Shown: positions 1-8,520, numbered from the stretch's first letter. The stretch is 47,025 nt of DNA from Mesorhizobium sp. NFR06 (GCF_900115245.1 NZ_FOVT01000026.1:1-47025), one strand, 5' to 3'. The notes: generated by a model not told the origin, from the sequence alone. Numbers and translations are program-made.

Positions 1-2
1 AT

Positions 3-1664
3 GTCGACAGCCAGAGCTACCAGGTCGGCGTCAGCGGCACCAGCGGCGGCAACTTCGAGGCGCTCGACACCACCGACAAGGCGACGGTGACGGTGCACGA
101 CACCATCGACACCACGGCGATCACGCTGGACGACGTCAGCGTCAACGAAGGCGCCGGCACGGCGACGATCACCGCCCATGTCGCCAATGCCGTCACCGGC
201 ACGCCTCTGGTGATCAACCTCGACAACGGCGCCAGCGTCACCATCGCGGTCGGCGCCACCAGCGGCGTCTCGACCGCCTTCGCGGTCGCCGACAACAATG
301 TCTATGGCGACAGCACCAACTATCAGGTCGGCATCACCGGCACGAGCGGCGGCAATTACGAGACACTCAACACCGGCGACACCGCAAAGGTGACGGTCAA
401 CGACAACGACTCGCCGCCGAGCTTCTCCATCAACGACGTCACGGTCAGCGAGACGGCCGGCACCATCACCTTCACGGTCACCAAGGCGGGCGCGACGGTG
501 CTGCCGGCCACGGTGAACTACCAGGTGGCGGCTGGTACGGCGTCGGCCGGAAGCGACTACACCGCCGGACCCGACCCGTTGAACGGCATGCTCAGCTTCG
601 CGGCCGGCGAAACGAGCAAGACCATCACCCTGACGATCGTCGACAACGCGGTGTTCGAGCAGACGGAGCAGTTCACCGTCAACCTCAGCAGCCCGACCAA
701 CGCGACGATTTCCGACAACCAGGGGGTGGGCACGATCACCGACAACGACCTCAGCGATCTCGGCGGGCCGACAGGCATCGATTTCGTGCCGACGCAGACC
801 GGCAACAATGCGCTTCTGGGCCATTTCATCGAGCTGGGCGATCCGGATGCCACGGACAGCTTCACGTTCAGCTACTCAGCGACTTCCAACAACGCTCTTC
901 CGGCGTCGAACGTCTCGGTCGACTCAACCGGCAATCTGACGGCGTCTCAATCGAATACCAGCATCGGCGACTATACTTTGCATGTCACCGTGACTGATCA
1001 GGCGAACAACTCGACCAGCGCTGATTTCCATCTGCTCGTCGGACAAAATGGAAGCAGCGCCGACACGTTGAACGGTGGAACAGGCAGCGACATTGCCGCC
1101 GGTTTCAACGGCGGCGACACGCTGACCGGCGGCGCCGGACGCGACTATCTGCTCGGGGGTCAACAAGACGACATTATGAGAGGTGACGGCGGCAACGACG
1201 CGCTGCTGGGCGGCGGCGGAAATGATCAATTCCGGATGATCGCTCCGAGCCTGAACGGCACCGACACCATTCTGGACTTCGCTGTCGCGGGCCACACGAT
1301 TGGCCTGCAGCAGGGGGCGAGCAGCTGGAACGCGGCCAACACCACCGCCACTGCCGCGGGCGCTGCGCTCAGCGCCTCCGACTATCAGGACCGCAACGCC
1401 ATCACCAACATCGCGCTTGGCGACAACAACAAGGTGGTGGAAATCCAGACGGCCCAGACCAACACCCAAATCGTCAACGGCACCGCGGGCGCGGCCAATG
1501 CCTATGTCGCCGTTTTCAACAGCGATACCGGTAAGGGCGAACTCTGGTACGACGCCAATTGGAGCGATACGGCAGGCCGCGTCCATGTGGCCACGCTGGA
1601 CGACGTGACGAACCTGACGCAGTTGCTTGGGCTGGACAACACCAAGTTCGTCGAGTGGACCTGA
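3..1664 (+). CDS. Calx-beta / RTX repeat exoprotein, 3' part of gene
   Basis: The frame is open from the first bases of the window, so the N-terminus lies upstream. The visible 553 residues begin with repeated beta-sandwich units: the pattern YQVG(V/I)(S/T)GTSGGN(F/Y)E recurs about 100 residues apart, encoded near 15 and 318. Next comes a Calx-beta-like domain ending in a DND motif (about 410-750), then a cadherin-like stretch (about 780-1045). Glycine/aspartate nonapeptide RTX repeats (GGxGxD type, about 1070-1240) follow; these bind calcium outside the cell. The last 130 or so residues lack repeats and probably hold the uncleaved C-terminal secretion signal. A type I secretion ATPase and adaptor follow directly, so this is very likely their substrate: a surface or secreted adhesin-like protein. 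Its exact function is not readable from the sequence. Confidence 0.85.
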   Translation, partial: VDSQSYQVGVSGTSGGNFEALDTTDKATVTVHDTIDTTAITLDDVSVNEGAGTATITAHVANAVTGTPLVINLDNGASVTIAVGATSGVSTAFAVADNNVYGDSTNYQVGITGTSGGNYETLNTGDTAKVTVNDNDSPPSFSINDVTVSETAGTITFTVTKAGATVLPATVNYQVAAGTASAGSDYTAGPDPLNGMLSFAAGETSKTITLTIVDNAVFEQTEQFTVNLSSPTNATISDNQGVGTITDNDLSDLGGPTGIDFVPTQTGNNALLGHFIELGDPDATDSFTFSYSATSNNALPASNVSVDSTGNLTASQSNTSIGDYTLHVTVTDQANNSTSADFHLLVGQNGSSADTLNGGTGSDIAAGFNGGDTLTGGAGRDYLLGGQQDDIMRGDGGNDALLGGGGNDQFRMIAPSLNGTDTILDFAVAGHTIGLQQGASSWNAANTTATAAGAALSASDYQDRNAITNIALGDNNKVVEIQTAQTNTQIVNGTAGAANAYVAVFNSDTGKGELWYDANWSDTAGRVHVATLDDVTNLTQLLGLDNTKFVEWT

Positions 1665-1686
1665 ACGGAAACGCGCGGAGCCAGCG

Positions 1687-3405
1687 ATGGACAACGCCCT
1701 GCGTCTTGCCCTCTCTCGCTGCCGCGGCGGCTTCGCCGCGGTGGTCGGGTTCAGCTTCGTCATCAACCTGCTCGTGCTCTCGACCTCGGTCTACATGCTG
1801 CAGGTCTATGATCGCGTGCTGCCCGGCCGCAGCGTCGAGACGCTCGTCTATTTGACGCTGATTGCGGCGGCGGCGCTCGCCGCGATGGGCGCGCTCGAAT
1901 TCTTCCGCTCGCGGTTGCTGGTACAACTCGGCACCTGGATCGACCGCGTGCTGTCGACGCAGGTGCTGGGCCGCGGGCTCGAAAACGCGTTGCGCGGCTC
2001 CTCTTACCGCACCGAGGCGTTGCGCGACCTCGCCACACTGCGCGGCTATCTCGGCGGCGGCGGCATCATGGCGCTTTTCGACGCGCCGTGGATGCCGCTC
2101 TACCTCGCCTTCATCTTCCTGCTGCATCCCCTGCTCGGGCTTCTGGCGCTAGGAGGCGCCGCCGTGCTGTTCGGCCTCGCCCTTGCCAACAACGCGCTGA
2201 CGGCGGGCACGCTCAAGCAGGCCAATGCGGCTTCCGCGCGCGCCTACCAGGCGGCGGATGCCGGCTTCCGCAATGCCGAAGTCATCGACGGGATGGGCAT
2301 GGGCGGCGTGCTCGCGCGGCGCTGGGACGCGGCCAACGCCTCCGTGCTCGAGCTGCAGACGACTGCCAGCGACCGGGCCGGCCTGATCAACGCCTTCACC
2401 AAGCCGTTCCGCATGTTCCTGCAGGTCGCCGTGCTGGGGCTCGGCGCCTGGCTGTCGCTGCGCCACGAGGTCTCGCCCGGCGCCATGATCGCGTCCTCGA
2501 TCATCATGTCGCGCGCGCTCGCCCCGGTCGAGCAGGCCATCGCCACCTGGAAGCAGACCACCGGCGCGCGCGAGGCCTGGGGGCGGCTGAACCGGCTGTT
2601 CGAGACGCCATCGCTGCGCCCGCCGGGCATGGAATTACCGCAGCCGCAGGGACGGCTCGCGGTCGAGGCAGTCACCTTCACGCCGGCCAATGCCAAGGAG
2701 CCGGTGCTGAGGAACCTTTCCTTTGCCGTGTCGCCTGGCCAGGCGCTTGCGGTGATCGGGCCGTCGGCGGCCGGCAAGTCGACGCTTGCGCGCCTGATCG
2801 TCGGCATGGCTTCGCCGCAGCAGGGCCAGGTGCGCCTCGACGACGTCGACGTATTTGCCTGGAACCGTGACGATTTCGGTGCCCATGTGGGCTACCTGCC
2901 CCAGGACGTCGAGCTTTTTCCAGGCAGCGTGCGTGAAAACATTGCCCGCATGGAAGATGGCGACCCGGCGGAGGTCGTGGCCGCCGCCCGGATGGCCGGC
3001 GTGCACGAGATGATTCTGAGGCTGCCGGACGGCTATGACACCGAGATCGGCGAACAGGGTTCGGTGCTCTCCGGTGGGCAGCGCCAGCGCATCGGCCTTG
3101 CCAGGGCGCTCTATCGCCGTCCGGCGCTGGTGGTGCTGGACGAGCCGAACTCGAACCTCGATGCCGTCGGCGAGGAAGCGCTGAACCAGGCGATTGCCGC
3201 GATGAAGAAGGCGGGCTCGACGGTGGTGATCGTCGCCCACCGGCCGTCGCTGATGGTGAACGTCGATTGCGTCCTGGTGCTCGCCGAGGGCCAGGCGCAG
3301 AAATTCGGCCCGCGCGACGCCGTGCTGGCGCAACTTCGCCGTCCCGAGCCGTCGTCCTCCGTGCCGCCGGTCCGGGTCGTGAGTGCCGAAAGGGTGGCGT
3401 CATGA
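1687..3405 (+). CDS. Type I secretion ABC transporter/ATPase (PrtD/HlyB-like)
   Basis: 572 residues. The N-terminal half has the six-helix ABC exporter membrane domain (helices visible from about residue 15 to 300). The ATPase domain follows, with Walker A GPSAAGKST near residue 358, the signature LSGGQRQRIGLARAL near 461 and Walker B LVVLDEPNSNLD near 481, followed by the switch histidine (IVAHR). There is no N-terminal C39-like domain, which matches the PrtD subgroup that exports RTX proteins. The ATG at 1687 is chosen because GCGGAG lies six bases upstream; an upstream in-frame ATG at 1627 would run into the exoprotein gene. It should form the inner-membrane part of a type I channel with the next gene and an unseen TolC. 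Confidence 0.92.
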   Translation: MDNALRLALSRCRGGFAAVVGFSFVINLLVLSTSVYMLQVYDRVLPGRSVETLVYLTLIAAAALAAMGALEFFRSRLLVQLGTWIDRVLSTQVLGRGLENALRGSSYRTEALRDLATLRGYLGGGGIMALFDAPWMPLYLAFIFLLHPLLGLLALGGAAVLFGLALANNALTAGTLKQANAASARAYQAADAGFRNAEVIDGMGMGGVLARRWDAANASVLELQTTASDRAGLINAFTKPFRMFLQVAVLGLGAWLSLRHEVSPGAMIASSIIMSRALAPVEQAIATWKQTTGAREAWGRLNRLFETPSLRPPGMELPQPQGRLAVEAVTFTPANAKEPVLRNLSFAVSPGQALAVIGPSAAGKSTLARLIVGMASPQQGQVRLDDVDVFAWNRDDFGAHVGYLPQDVELFPGSVRENIARMEDGDPAEVVAAARMAGVHEMILRLPDGYDTEIGEQGSVLSGGQRQRIGLARALYRRPALVVLDEPNSNLDAVGEEALNQAIAAMKKAGSTVVIVAHRPSLMVNVDCVLVLAEGQAQKFGPRDAVLAQLRRPEPSSSVPPVRVVSAERVAS

Positions 3406-4733
3406 TGGAAGCTGCCCTGCAATTGCGCATGCCGGCGCCGCCGCCCGCCGCGCCAGCGATCAGCGGCCATATCCTCGGCGGTCTGACGGTCATCGCCCTG
3501 CTGTTCGGATGTTTTGGCTTCTGGGCGGCGACGGCGCCGCTGACAAGCGCCGCGCTCGCGCCGGGCGTGGTGAAGGTCGACAGCAACCGCAAGACCGTGC
3601 AGCACCTGGAGGGCGGCATCATCCGTGAAATCCTGGTTCGCGAGGGCGACGTGGTCAAGCAGGGCCAGACACTGGTCCGCCTCGACGGCGTCGACGCCGA
3701 GTCCGACCGCGATGCCGTGCGCGGCGAGCTCGACTCCGCGCTCGCCAGCGAAGCTCGCCTGACGGCGCAGCGCGATGGCCTGAGCACAATTCCCTTCCCG
3801 GCGGACTTATCGTCCAGGCGAAGCGAGCCGGCCGTCGCCGAGGCCATGGCCGGACAGGAGCGCATCTTCCGCGACCAGGCCAAGGTGCAGGCCTCGGATG
3901 TCGAGGTCTGGCAGCAGCGGATCGCCCAATTCCAGGCCCAGATGTCGGCCCTCGCCGCGAGAGTTGCGGCCTTCGAGATCCAGTTGCCGTCTCTGCGGGA
4001 AGAGCTGGCGGACGCCAGCACACTTCTCAAGAAGGGCTATGGCGTGAAGTCCCGCGTGCTCCAGCTCGAGCGGCAGATCATCGCCACCCAGGGCGAGGCC
4101 GACTCGAACCGAGCGAGTATAGAAAGCTTGCGACAGCAGGTCGCCGAGGCCAATGCGCAGATCGACAATGGCCGGCTTTCCTACATCAAGAAGGCGGCCG
4201 AGGACCTTCGTGACGTTCAGACCAAACGCTCCGAGCTCGAAAAGGCGCTTCAGAAGACCGACGCGCGCGCGGCTCGCCGGGATGTCGTCGCGCCCGAGGA
4301 TGGGGTGGTGATGAACCTTCGCTACTTCACGCCGGGCGGAGTTGTGCCCCCGGGAGGCGTCATCCTCGATCTCGTTCCCGACCAGGACAAGATGGTGCTG
4401 GACGTCAAGTTTCAACCGCTGGATATCGATGTCGTTCGCCCCGGTCTGCCGGCCACGGTGCGGCTCGTCGCCTATAAGCAGAGAACCACGCCCACGGTGG
4501 AGGGCGCCCTGACGCGGGTTTCGGCCGACGCCGAGATCGACGAGCGCAGCGGCGCGACGTTCTTTCGGGGGACGGTCGAGGTGGGTGCCGACGAACTCAA
4601 GAAGCTTCCGCAAGTGAAGCTATATCCGGGAATGCCTGTGGACGTCTCCGTTGTCACGGGCAAGCGAACCCTGCTCGAGTATCTCTTCCAGCCGGTCGCC
4701 GACAGTTTTGCTCACGCCTTCAGAGAGGATTGA
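3402..4733 (+). CDS. HlyD-family type I secretion periplasmic adaptor (PrtE-like)
   Basis: 443 residues. One membrane helix lies near the N-terminus (about residues 28-50). Next is the first half of a lipoyl/barrel-sandwich domain containing the family motif VQHLEGGIIREILVREGD. A long alpha-helical hairpin of coiled-coil character spans about residues 105-290. The second lipoyl half (RRDVVAPEDGVV) and a beta-barrel ending in GMPVDVSVVTGKRT complete the protein. The start codon overlaps the stop of the ATPase gene (ATGA at 3402-3405), so the two are translationally coupled; a second ATG follows directly. It bridges the inner-membrane ATPase to an outer-membrane TolC-type channel, which is not encoded here. 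The secreted substrate is probably the RTX protein just upstream. Confidence 0.92.
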   Translation: MMEAALQLRMPAPPPAAPAISGHILGGLTVIALLFGCFGFWAATAPLTSAALAPGVVKVDSNRKTVQHLEGGIIREILVREGDVVKQGQTLVRLDGVDAESDRDAVRGELDSALASEARLTAQRDGLSTIPFPADLSSRRSEPAVAEAMAGQERIFRDQAKVQASDVEVWQQRIAQFQAQMSALAARVAAFEIQLPSLREELADASTLLKKGYGVKSRVLQLERQIIATQGEADSNRASIESLRQQVAEANAQIDNGRLSYIKKAAEDLRDVQTKRSELEKALQKTDARAARRDVVAPEDGVVMNLRYFTPGGVVPPGGVILDLVPDQDKMVLDVKFQPLDIDVVRPGLPATVRLVAYKQRTTPTVEGALTRVSADAEIDERSGATFFRGTVEVGADELKKLPQVKLYPGMPVDVSVVTGKRTLLEYLFQPVADSFAHAFRED

Positions 4734-4832
4734 GAAGGCCGCCAGCCGTCGCAGTCCGCGCCCTGAGCGGTCGGAAATCGTCCCTGTGGATTACCGCATT
4801 GCACAAATCCGGTTCGCCTGCACAATAGGCGC

Positions 4833-5435
4833 ATGTCCGCCGGTTCGTTGACCATCCTTGTTATCGATGAGAACCGCATCCGTGCCTCGATCATCGAGGC
4901 CGGATTGCGGGATGCCGGCCATCGGCATGTCACGGTGGTCCATGACGTGGCAGGCATTGCCCGGCGCATCGCCGAGATCGAGCCGGATGTCATCGTCATC
5001 GATCTCGAAAATCCGAACCGCGACATGCTGGAGAACATGTTCCAGCTCTCGCGCGCGGTGAAGCGGCCGATCGCCATGTTCGTCGACCGATCCGACCAGG
5101 CTTCGATCGAAGCGGCCGTCGATGCCGGCGTTTCCGCCTATGTGGTGGACGGGCTGAAGAAGGAGCGCATCAAGCCGATCCTCGACATGGCGATCAGCCG
5201 CTTCAACGCCTTCTCGCGCATGGCGCGCGAGTTGGAAGAGGCGCGAAGCGAGCTCGAGAACCGCAAGGTCATCGACCGGGCCAAGGGCATATTGATGAAG
5301 TCGCGCGGCTTGAGCGAGGAGGCCGCCTACGCGCTCCTGCGCAAGACCGCCATGAACCAGAACCGCAAGATCGCCGAGATCGCCCAGAGCCTGGTGACGG
5401 CGGCGGGACTGCTGGGGCCGCTGGAGGGCGAATGA
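4833..5435 (+). CDS. nasT: NasT-like ANTAR-domain antitermination regulator
   Basis: 200 residues. Residues 1-125 form a receiver-like domain (ILVIDENRIRASII, VIVIDLE with Asp57). A coiled-coil linker (about 128-145) leads into a C-terminal ANTAR RNA-binding domain (about 140-195, VIDRAKGILMKSRGLSEEAAYALLRKTAM). In this family NasT binds paired hexaloop hairpins in leader RNA and prevents termination; the partner NasS sequesters it when nitrate is absent. Both expectations are met here: nasS overlaps the 3' end, and a matching leader lies at 6843-6970 upstream of the structural genes. Control by protein binding rather than phosphorylation is family knowledge, not visible in the sequence. Confidence 0.93.
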   Translation: MSAGSLTILVIDENRIRASIIEAGLRDAGHRHVTVVHDVAGIARRIAEIEPDVIVIDLENPNRDMLENMFQLSRAVKRPIAMFVDRSDQASIEAAVDAGVSAYVVDGLKKERIKPILDMAISRFNAFSRMARELEEARSELENRKVIDRAKGILMKSRGLSEEAAYALLRKTAMNQNRKIAEIAQSLVTAAGLLGPLEGE

Positions 5436-6664
5436 GCATGACGGTCGCGCACGAGATCACCGCCGGCTTCATGCCGCTTTTCGACAGCGCCGTTCTGGTG
5501 GTGGCCGGCGAGATGGGCTTTGCCGCCCGCGAGGGCATCGAGCTCAAGCTGCATCGCGAAACCTCCTGGGCCAACATCCGCGACCGCATCGCCATCGGCC
5601 ATTTCGATGTCGCCCATATGCTGGGGCCGATGCCGATCGCCTGCAGCCTTGGGCTGACGCCGCTTGCCTCCGAAACCATCGTGCCTTTTTCGCTCGGGCT
5701 TGGCGGCAATTGCGTCACGGTCTCCAACGCGGTGTGGCAAGGCATGGCGGCGGATGGCGCCGTGCCCGACCTCGATCCGGCGCGTGCCGGGAAGGCGCTC
5801 GGCTTGCTGGTGAGGGAACGGGCGGCCGCTGGCCGCGAGCCGTTGCGCTTCGCCGTGGTGCACCCGCATTCGGGGCACAATTACGAGTTGCGCTACTGGC
5901 TTGCCGCCTGCGGCATCGATCCCGACCGCGACATCGAGATCGTCATCGTGCCGCCGCCCTTCATGGCCGATGCGCTCTCCGTCGGCCGCATCGACGGCTA
6001 TTGCGTCGGTGAGCCCTGGAACAGCGCCGCGGTCGCCGCCGGCACCGGCCATATCGTTACCGTCAAGGCACTGCTGTGGCGCAACAGCCCGGAAAAGGTG
6101 CTCGGCGTGCGCAAGGTATGGGCGGAAGAGCACCCGGACGCGCTGGCGGCGCTGTTGAGGGCGCTGCATCATTCCGCCCGCTGGTGCCAGGATCCGGCAC
6201 ATCGCGGCGAATTGGCCGCGCTGATGGCGAGGCCCGCTTTCCTCGGCGAGCCGGAAGCGATCCAGACGCCGATCCTGACCGGACTGCTTCAACTTGGCGG
6301 CGCCGCGGAACGGCGCGTCGAGGATTTCTTCCTGCCCTTCGACAAGGCGGCGAATTTTCCCTGGAAGAGCCATGCGCTCTGGTTCTACACGCAGATGGTG
6401 CGCTGGGGGCAGTTGCCGCACACGCCGCAAAACCTCGCTGTCGCTCGCGACTGCTACCGCCCCGACCTCTACCGGTCGGCGCTGAAACCGCTCGGCGTGG
6501 CGTTGCCCGGCGCCAATGCCAAGGTCGAGGGGGCACTGAAGGTCGCGACCCCGGTCGGTTCGGCGGGGGCGAGTCTCGTGCTTGGTCCCGATGGATTCTT
6601 CGACGGGCAGATCTTCGATCCGGACCGGATCGACGCCTACATTGCGGGCCAGGGGCGCGCCTGA
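5432..6664 (+). CDS. nasS: NasS-like nitrate/nitrite sensor, NrtA/CmpA family
   Basis: 410 residues. It belongs to the NrtA/CmpA/TauA substrate-binding fold: the N-terminal segment EITAGFMPLFDSAVLVVAGEMGFAAREGIEL is followed by HMLGPMPIA and later by FMADALSVGRIDGYCVGEPWN. There is no signal peptide, so it is cytoplasmic. That separates NasS sensors from transporter NrtA proteins. The start overlaps nasT (ATGA at 5432-5435), implying coupled synthesis of the two partners in a fixed ratio. By family knowledge, nitrate or nitrite binding to NasS releases NasT, which then antiterminates the downstream operon. No transporter permease or ATPase genes accompany it. Confidence 0.92.
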   Translation: MSMTVAHEITAGFMPLFDSAVLVVAGEMGFAAREGIELKLHRETSWANIRDRIAIGHFDVAHMLGPMPIACSLGLTPLASETIVPFSLGLGGNCVTVSNAVWQGMAADGAVPDLDPARAGKALGLLVRERAAAGREPLRFAVVHPHSGHNYELRYWLAACGIDPDRDIEIVIVPPPFMADALSVGRIDGYCVGEPWNSAAVAAGTGHIVTVKALLWRNSPEKVLGVRKVWAEEHPDALAALLRALHHSARWCQDPAHRGELAALMARPAFLGEPEAIQTPILTGLLQLGGAAERRVEDFFLPFDKAANFPWKSHALWFYTQMVRWGQLPHTPQNLAVARDCYRPDLYRSALKPLGVALPGANAKVEGALKVATPVGSAGASLVLGPDGFFDGQIFDPDRIDAYIAGQGRA

Positions 6665-6670
6665 TCATTT

Positions 6671-6694
6671 GCACGCCATTCTTGTGCATTGCAC
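6671..6694 (+). promoter_or_regulatory. Candidate enhancer-binding site (NtrC-like) upstream of the sigma-54 promoter
   Basis: Alternating GCAC/GTGC half-sites occur at 6671-6674 (GCAC), 6684-6687 (GTGC) and 6691-6694 (GCAC); the latter two form the palindrome TTGTGCATTGCACAA. They lie about 120-145 bases upstream of the sigma-54-type -24/-12 element, the usual distance for an enhancer of a bacterial enhancer-binding protein. GCAC/GTGC half-sites resemble NtrC sites, but the spacing (nine bases in the first pair) is not the classical one. Assignment to NtrC is an inference. Confidence 0.4.
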
Positions 6695-6815
6695 AAAATT
6701 TATGCGCCTTGCCCGTGTCGCTGATCAATGTTTGATCGCGCCGCCAATCGGCCCGACCAACGCTCAATGTAACTATCGCATTGATTTTCCTTGAAATTCT
6801 CTTTCGCTGCAAAAC

Positions 6816-6831
6816 TGGCACGCTTCGTGCT
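6816..6831 (+). promoter_or_regulatory. Sigma-54-type promoter of the nitrate assimilation operon
   Basis: TGGCACG at 6816-6822 and GTGCT at 6827-6831 match the -24/-12 consensus TGGCACG-N4-TTGCW with one mismatch. The invariant GG (6817-6818) and GC (6829-6830) are exactly ten bases apart. The predicted start is about 6841-6843, placing the transcript's 5' end just before the leader hairpins. Sigma-54 control fits nitrogen-regulated expression. Confidence 0.7.
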
Positions 6832-6866
6832 TTGAAATAATCGAGCCCCTCGCGGGCAATAGAATA

Positions 6867-6902
6867 GGCGTCCAATGGCGGGCGCCCCAAGGCAAAGCTG
6901 CC
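6867..6902 (+). promoter_or_regulatory. ANTAR target RNA: two hexaloop hairpins bound by NasT
   Basis: Hairpin 1 (6867-6886) has a seven-pair stem, including one G-U pair, closing the hexaloop AATGGC. After four bases, hairpin 2 (6891-6902) has a GGC/GCC stem closing the hexaloop AAAGCT. Both loops have A at position 1 and G at position 4, the hallmark of ANTAR-domain RNA targets. The second loop and its 3' stem overlap the 5' arm of the terminator at 6894, so NasT binding would block terminator formation. A further small hairpin (GCCC/GGGC, 6845-6857) precedes the pair. Confidence 0.75.
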
Positions 6903-6970
6903 GCTCAGGTCAATGCGCGATCCCGGATGTACGGACGCGCGAGCCCTGGACGGCAGCTTTTTTGTTTTTT
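6894..6970 (+). terminator. Leader terminator controlled by NasT
   Basis: The arm AAAGCTGCCG (6894-6903) is the exact reverse complement of CGGCAGCTTT (6951-6960). The stem continues internally through CAGG/CCTG, GCGCG/CGCGC and TCC/GGA with bulges, and is followed by runs of T (6958-6963 and 6965-6970). This is a long intrinsic terminator ahead of any structural gene. Its 5' arm is shared with the second ANTAR hairpin, giving two mutually exclusive folds. Confidence 0.8.
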
Positions 6971-6985
6971 GGACCGGAGACGACG

Positions 6986-7175
6986 ATGACGAAACGGATC
7001 GGACCTTCGCTCAAGGATTTCACCCGCCGCGACTTCCTGGCGAGCAGCGCTCTGACGGCGGCGCTGTTCATCGCCGCGCTACTCTTGTTTCCCGCCAGCC
7101 ACGAAACAGAGGGCAAGGGTCCGCAAGTGACCGCGCAAGTCCCGACGCGCTGACCGATGCCGCGCCCCTGATCAA
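6986..7175 (+). pseudogene. Remnant of nrtA (nitrate ABC transporter substrate-binding protein), 5' end only
   Basis: An ATG at 6986 with GGAGA just upstream opens a 55-codon frame: a twin-arginine leader (TRRDFLASSA), a hydrophobic stretch, then GKGPQVTAQV and a stop at 7151-7153. In another frame, the bases from about 7141 encode ALTDAAPLI, which I recognise as the conserved start of the mature NrtA domain (family form IALTDAAPLIIAKEKG). The two pieces are in the right order and almost the right distance, so they look like one nrtA start broken by a frameshift and cut off after PLI. The rest of nrtA and any nrtBC genes are absent; an MFS transporter gene begins at 7219. Alternatively the 55-residue frame is a small exported or membrane peptide. 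Confidence 0.6.
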
Positions 7176-7218
7176 CACAACACGCGGCGCCTCCCACGCC
7201 GCAAACCCGGAGCCGACC

Positions 7219-8520
7219 ATGACCGCAAACCTCCCAGCCGCGCCCAGCCAGGACAGTGCTCCCCGGCAGGCGCTCGTGATGTCCACCATCGCCTTCACCG
7301 TCTGCTTCGCGGTGTGGACAATCTTTTCCATCATCGGCGTGCGCATCAAGCAGGAGCTCGGCCTGAACGAAACCGAGTTCGGCCTGCTTGTCGGCACGCC
7401 GATCCTGACGGGCTCGCTTGTGCGCATGGTGCTCGGCGTCTGGACCGACCGCTATGGCGGCCGCCTGGTCTACACCATGACCATGCTCGCGGCCGCGGTC
7501 GCGACGTTCCTGCTCGCCTTCGCGCATACCTATGGGCAGATGCTGGTTGCCGCGCTCGGCGTCGGGCTTGCGGGCGGCTCCTTCGCCGTCGGCGTCGCCT
7601 ATGTCTCGCGCTTCTTCCCGGCTGGAAAACAAGGCACCGCGCTCGGCATCTTCGGCGTCGGCAATGTCGGCGCCGCGGTCACCAAGTTCCTGGCGCCGTT
7701 CGTGCTGCTTTCCTGGGGCTGGCAGTCGGTCGCGCTGATCTGGGCGGGGGCGCTGGTCGTCATGGCCATCGTGTTCTGGTTCACCACCGGCGACGATCCG
7801 GTCATCCGCGAGCGCCGCACCGGCATGGCGGTGCCGGTGAGAAGCTTCTGGCAGGAATTCGCGCCGCTGAAGAACCTGCAGGTCTGGCGCTTCGCCTTCT
7901 ACTACTTCTTCTCCTTCGGCGCGTTCGTGGCGCTGTCGCTCTGGCTGCCGCGCTACCTGATCGGCGTCTACGGCTTCGGCATCGCCACCGCCGGCATGAT
8001 CGGCGCGGCCTATTCAATTCCCGCCAGCATCTTCCGCGCCTATGGCGGCGTGCTTTCCGACCGCGTCGGCGCCCGCACCGTGCTCTATTGGACCTTTACC
8101 GTCTGTGCCGTCGCGACTCTCGTTCTGTCCCTCCCCTCGGCAGACTATGTCGTGCGCGGCATCAGCGGGCCGATCCCCTTCCACTTCGAGATCGGCCCGC
8201 TCGCCTTCATCGGCGTTGCCTGCGTGCTCGGCTTCTTCATGAGTCTCGGCAAGGCCGCCGTCTACAAGCACATCCCGGTCTATTATCCGCAAAGCGTCGG
8301 CGCCGTCGGCGGCGTCGTCGGCATGATCGGCGGCCTCGGCGGCTTCATCCTGCCGATCGCCTTCGGCGCGCTGAACGACCTCACCGGCGTCTGGTCGAGC
8401 TGTTTCATGCTGCTGTTCGTGCTCGTCGTCTCCTGCCTGGTCTGGATGCACCTCACCGTCCGCCGGATGGAGCGGGCGGCGACCTTGAAAACTGCGCCTC
8501 TTTCCTACGCCGCCGAATAG
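7219..8520 (+). CDS. narK: MFS nitrate/nitrite transporter (NNP family, NarK/NasA type)
   Basis: 433 residues with about twelve predicted membrane helices. The N-terminal half carries LGLNETEFGLLVGTPILTGSLVRMVLGVWTDRYGGR and a glycine-rich helix (LGVGLAGGSFAVGVAYVSRFFP, then GIFGVGNVGAAVTKF). The C-terminal half has a second glycine-rich stretch (GGVVGMIGGLGGFILPIAFG). These are the nitrate signature features of the NNP family. The conserved arginines in helices 2 and 8 seem present (SLVRM, SIFRAYGG). The ATG at 7219 is preceded by GGAG. It sits between the NasT-controlled leader and nirB, so it should import nitrate, and possibly exchange nitrite, for assimilation. It appears to have taken the place of an ABC nitrate transporter. 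Confidence 0.9.
   Translation: MTANLPAAPSQDSAPRQALVMSTIAFTVCFAVWTIFSIIGVRIKQELGLNETEFGLLVGTPILTGSLVRMVLGVWTDRYGGRLVYTMTMLAAAVATFLLAFAHTYGQMLVAALGVGLAGGSFAVGVAYVSRFFPAGKQGTALGIFGVGNVGAAVTKFLAPFVLLSWGWQSVALIWAGALVVMAIVFWFTTGDDPVIRERRTGMAVPVRSFWQEFAPLKNLQVWRFAFYYFFSFGAFVALSLWLPRYLIGVYGFGIATAGMIGAAYSIPASIFRAYGGVLSDRVGARTVLYWTFTVCAVATLVLSLPSADYVVRGISGPIPFHFEIGPLAFIGVACVLGFFMSLGKAAVYKHIPVYYPQSVGAVGGVVGMIGGLGGFILPIAFGALNDLTGVWSSCFMLLFVLVVSCLVWMHLTVRRMERAATLKTAPLSYAAE

Noticed and set aside
2678..4030. A 450-codon minus-strand frame across the type I secretion genes
   Set aside because: Ser/Arg/Pro-rich shadow spanning the junction of two real genes.
4793..4831. Two TGCACAA direct repeats just upstream of nasT
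   Set aside because: Possibly regulatory, but too short and common; no promoter spacing that supports a call.
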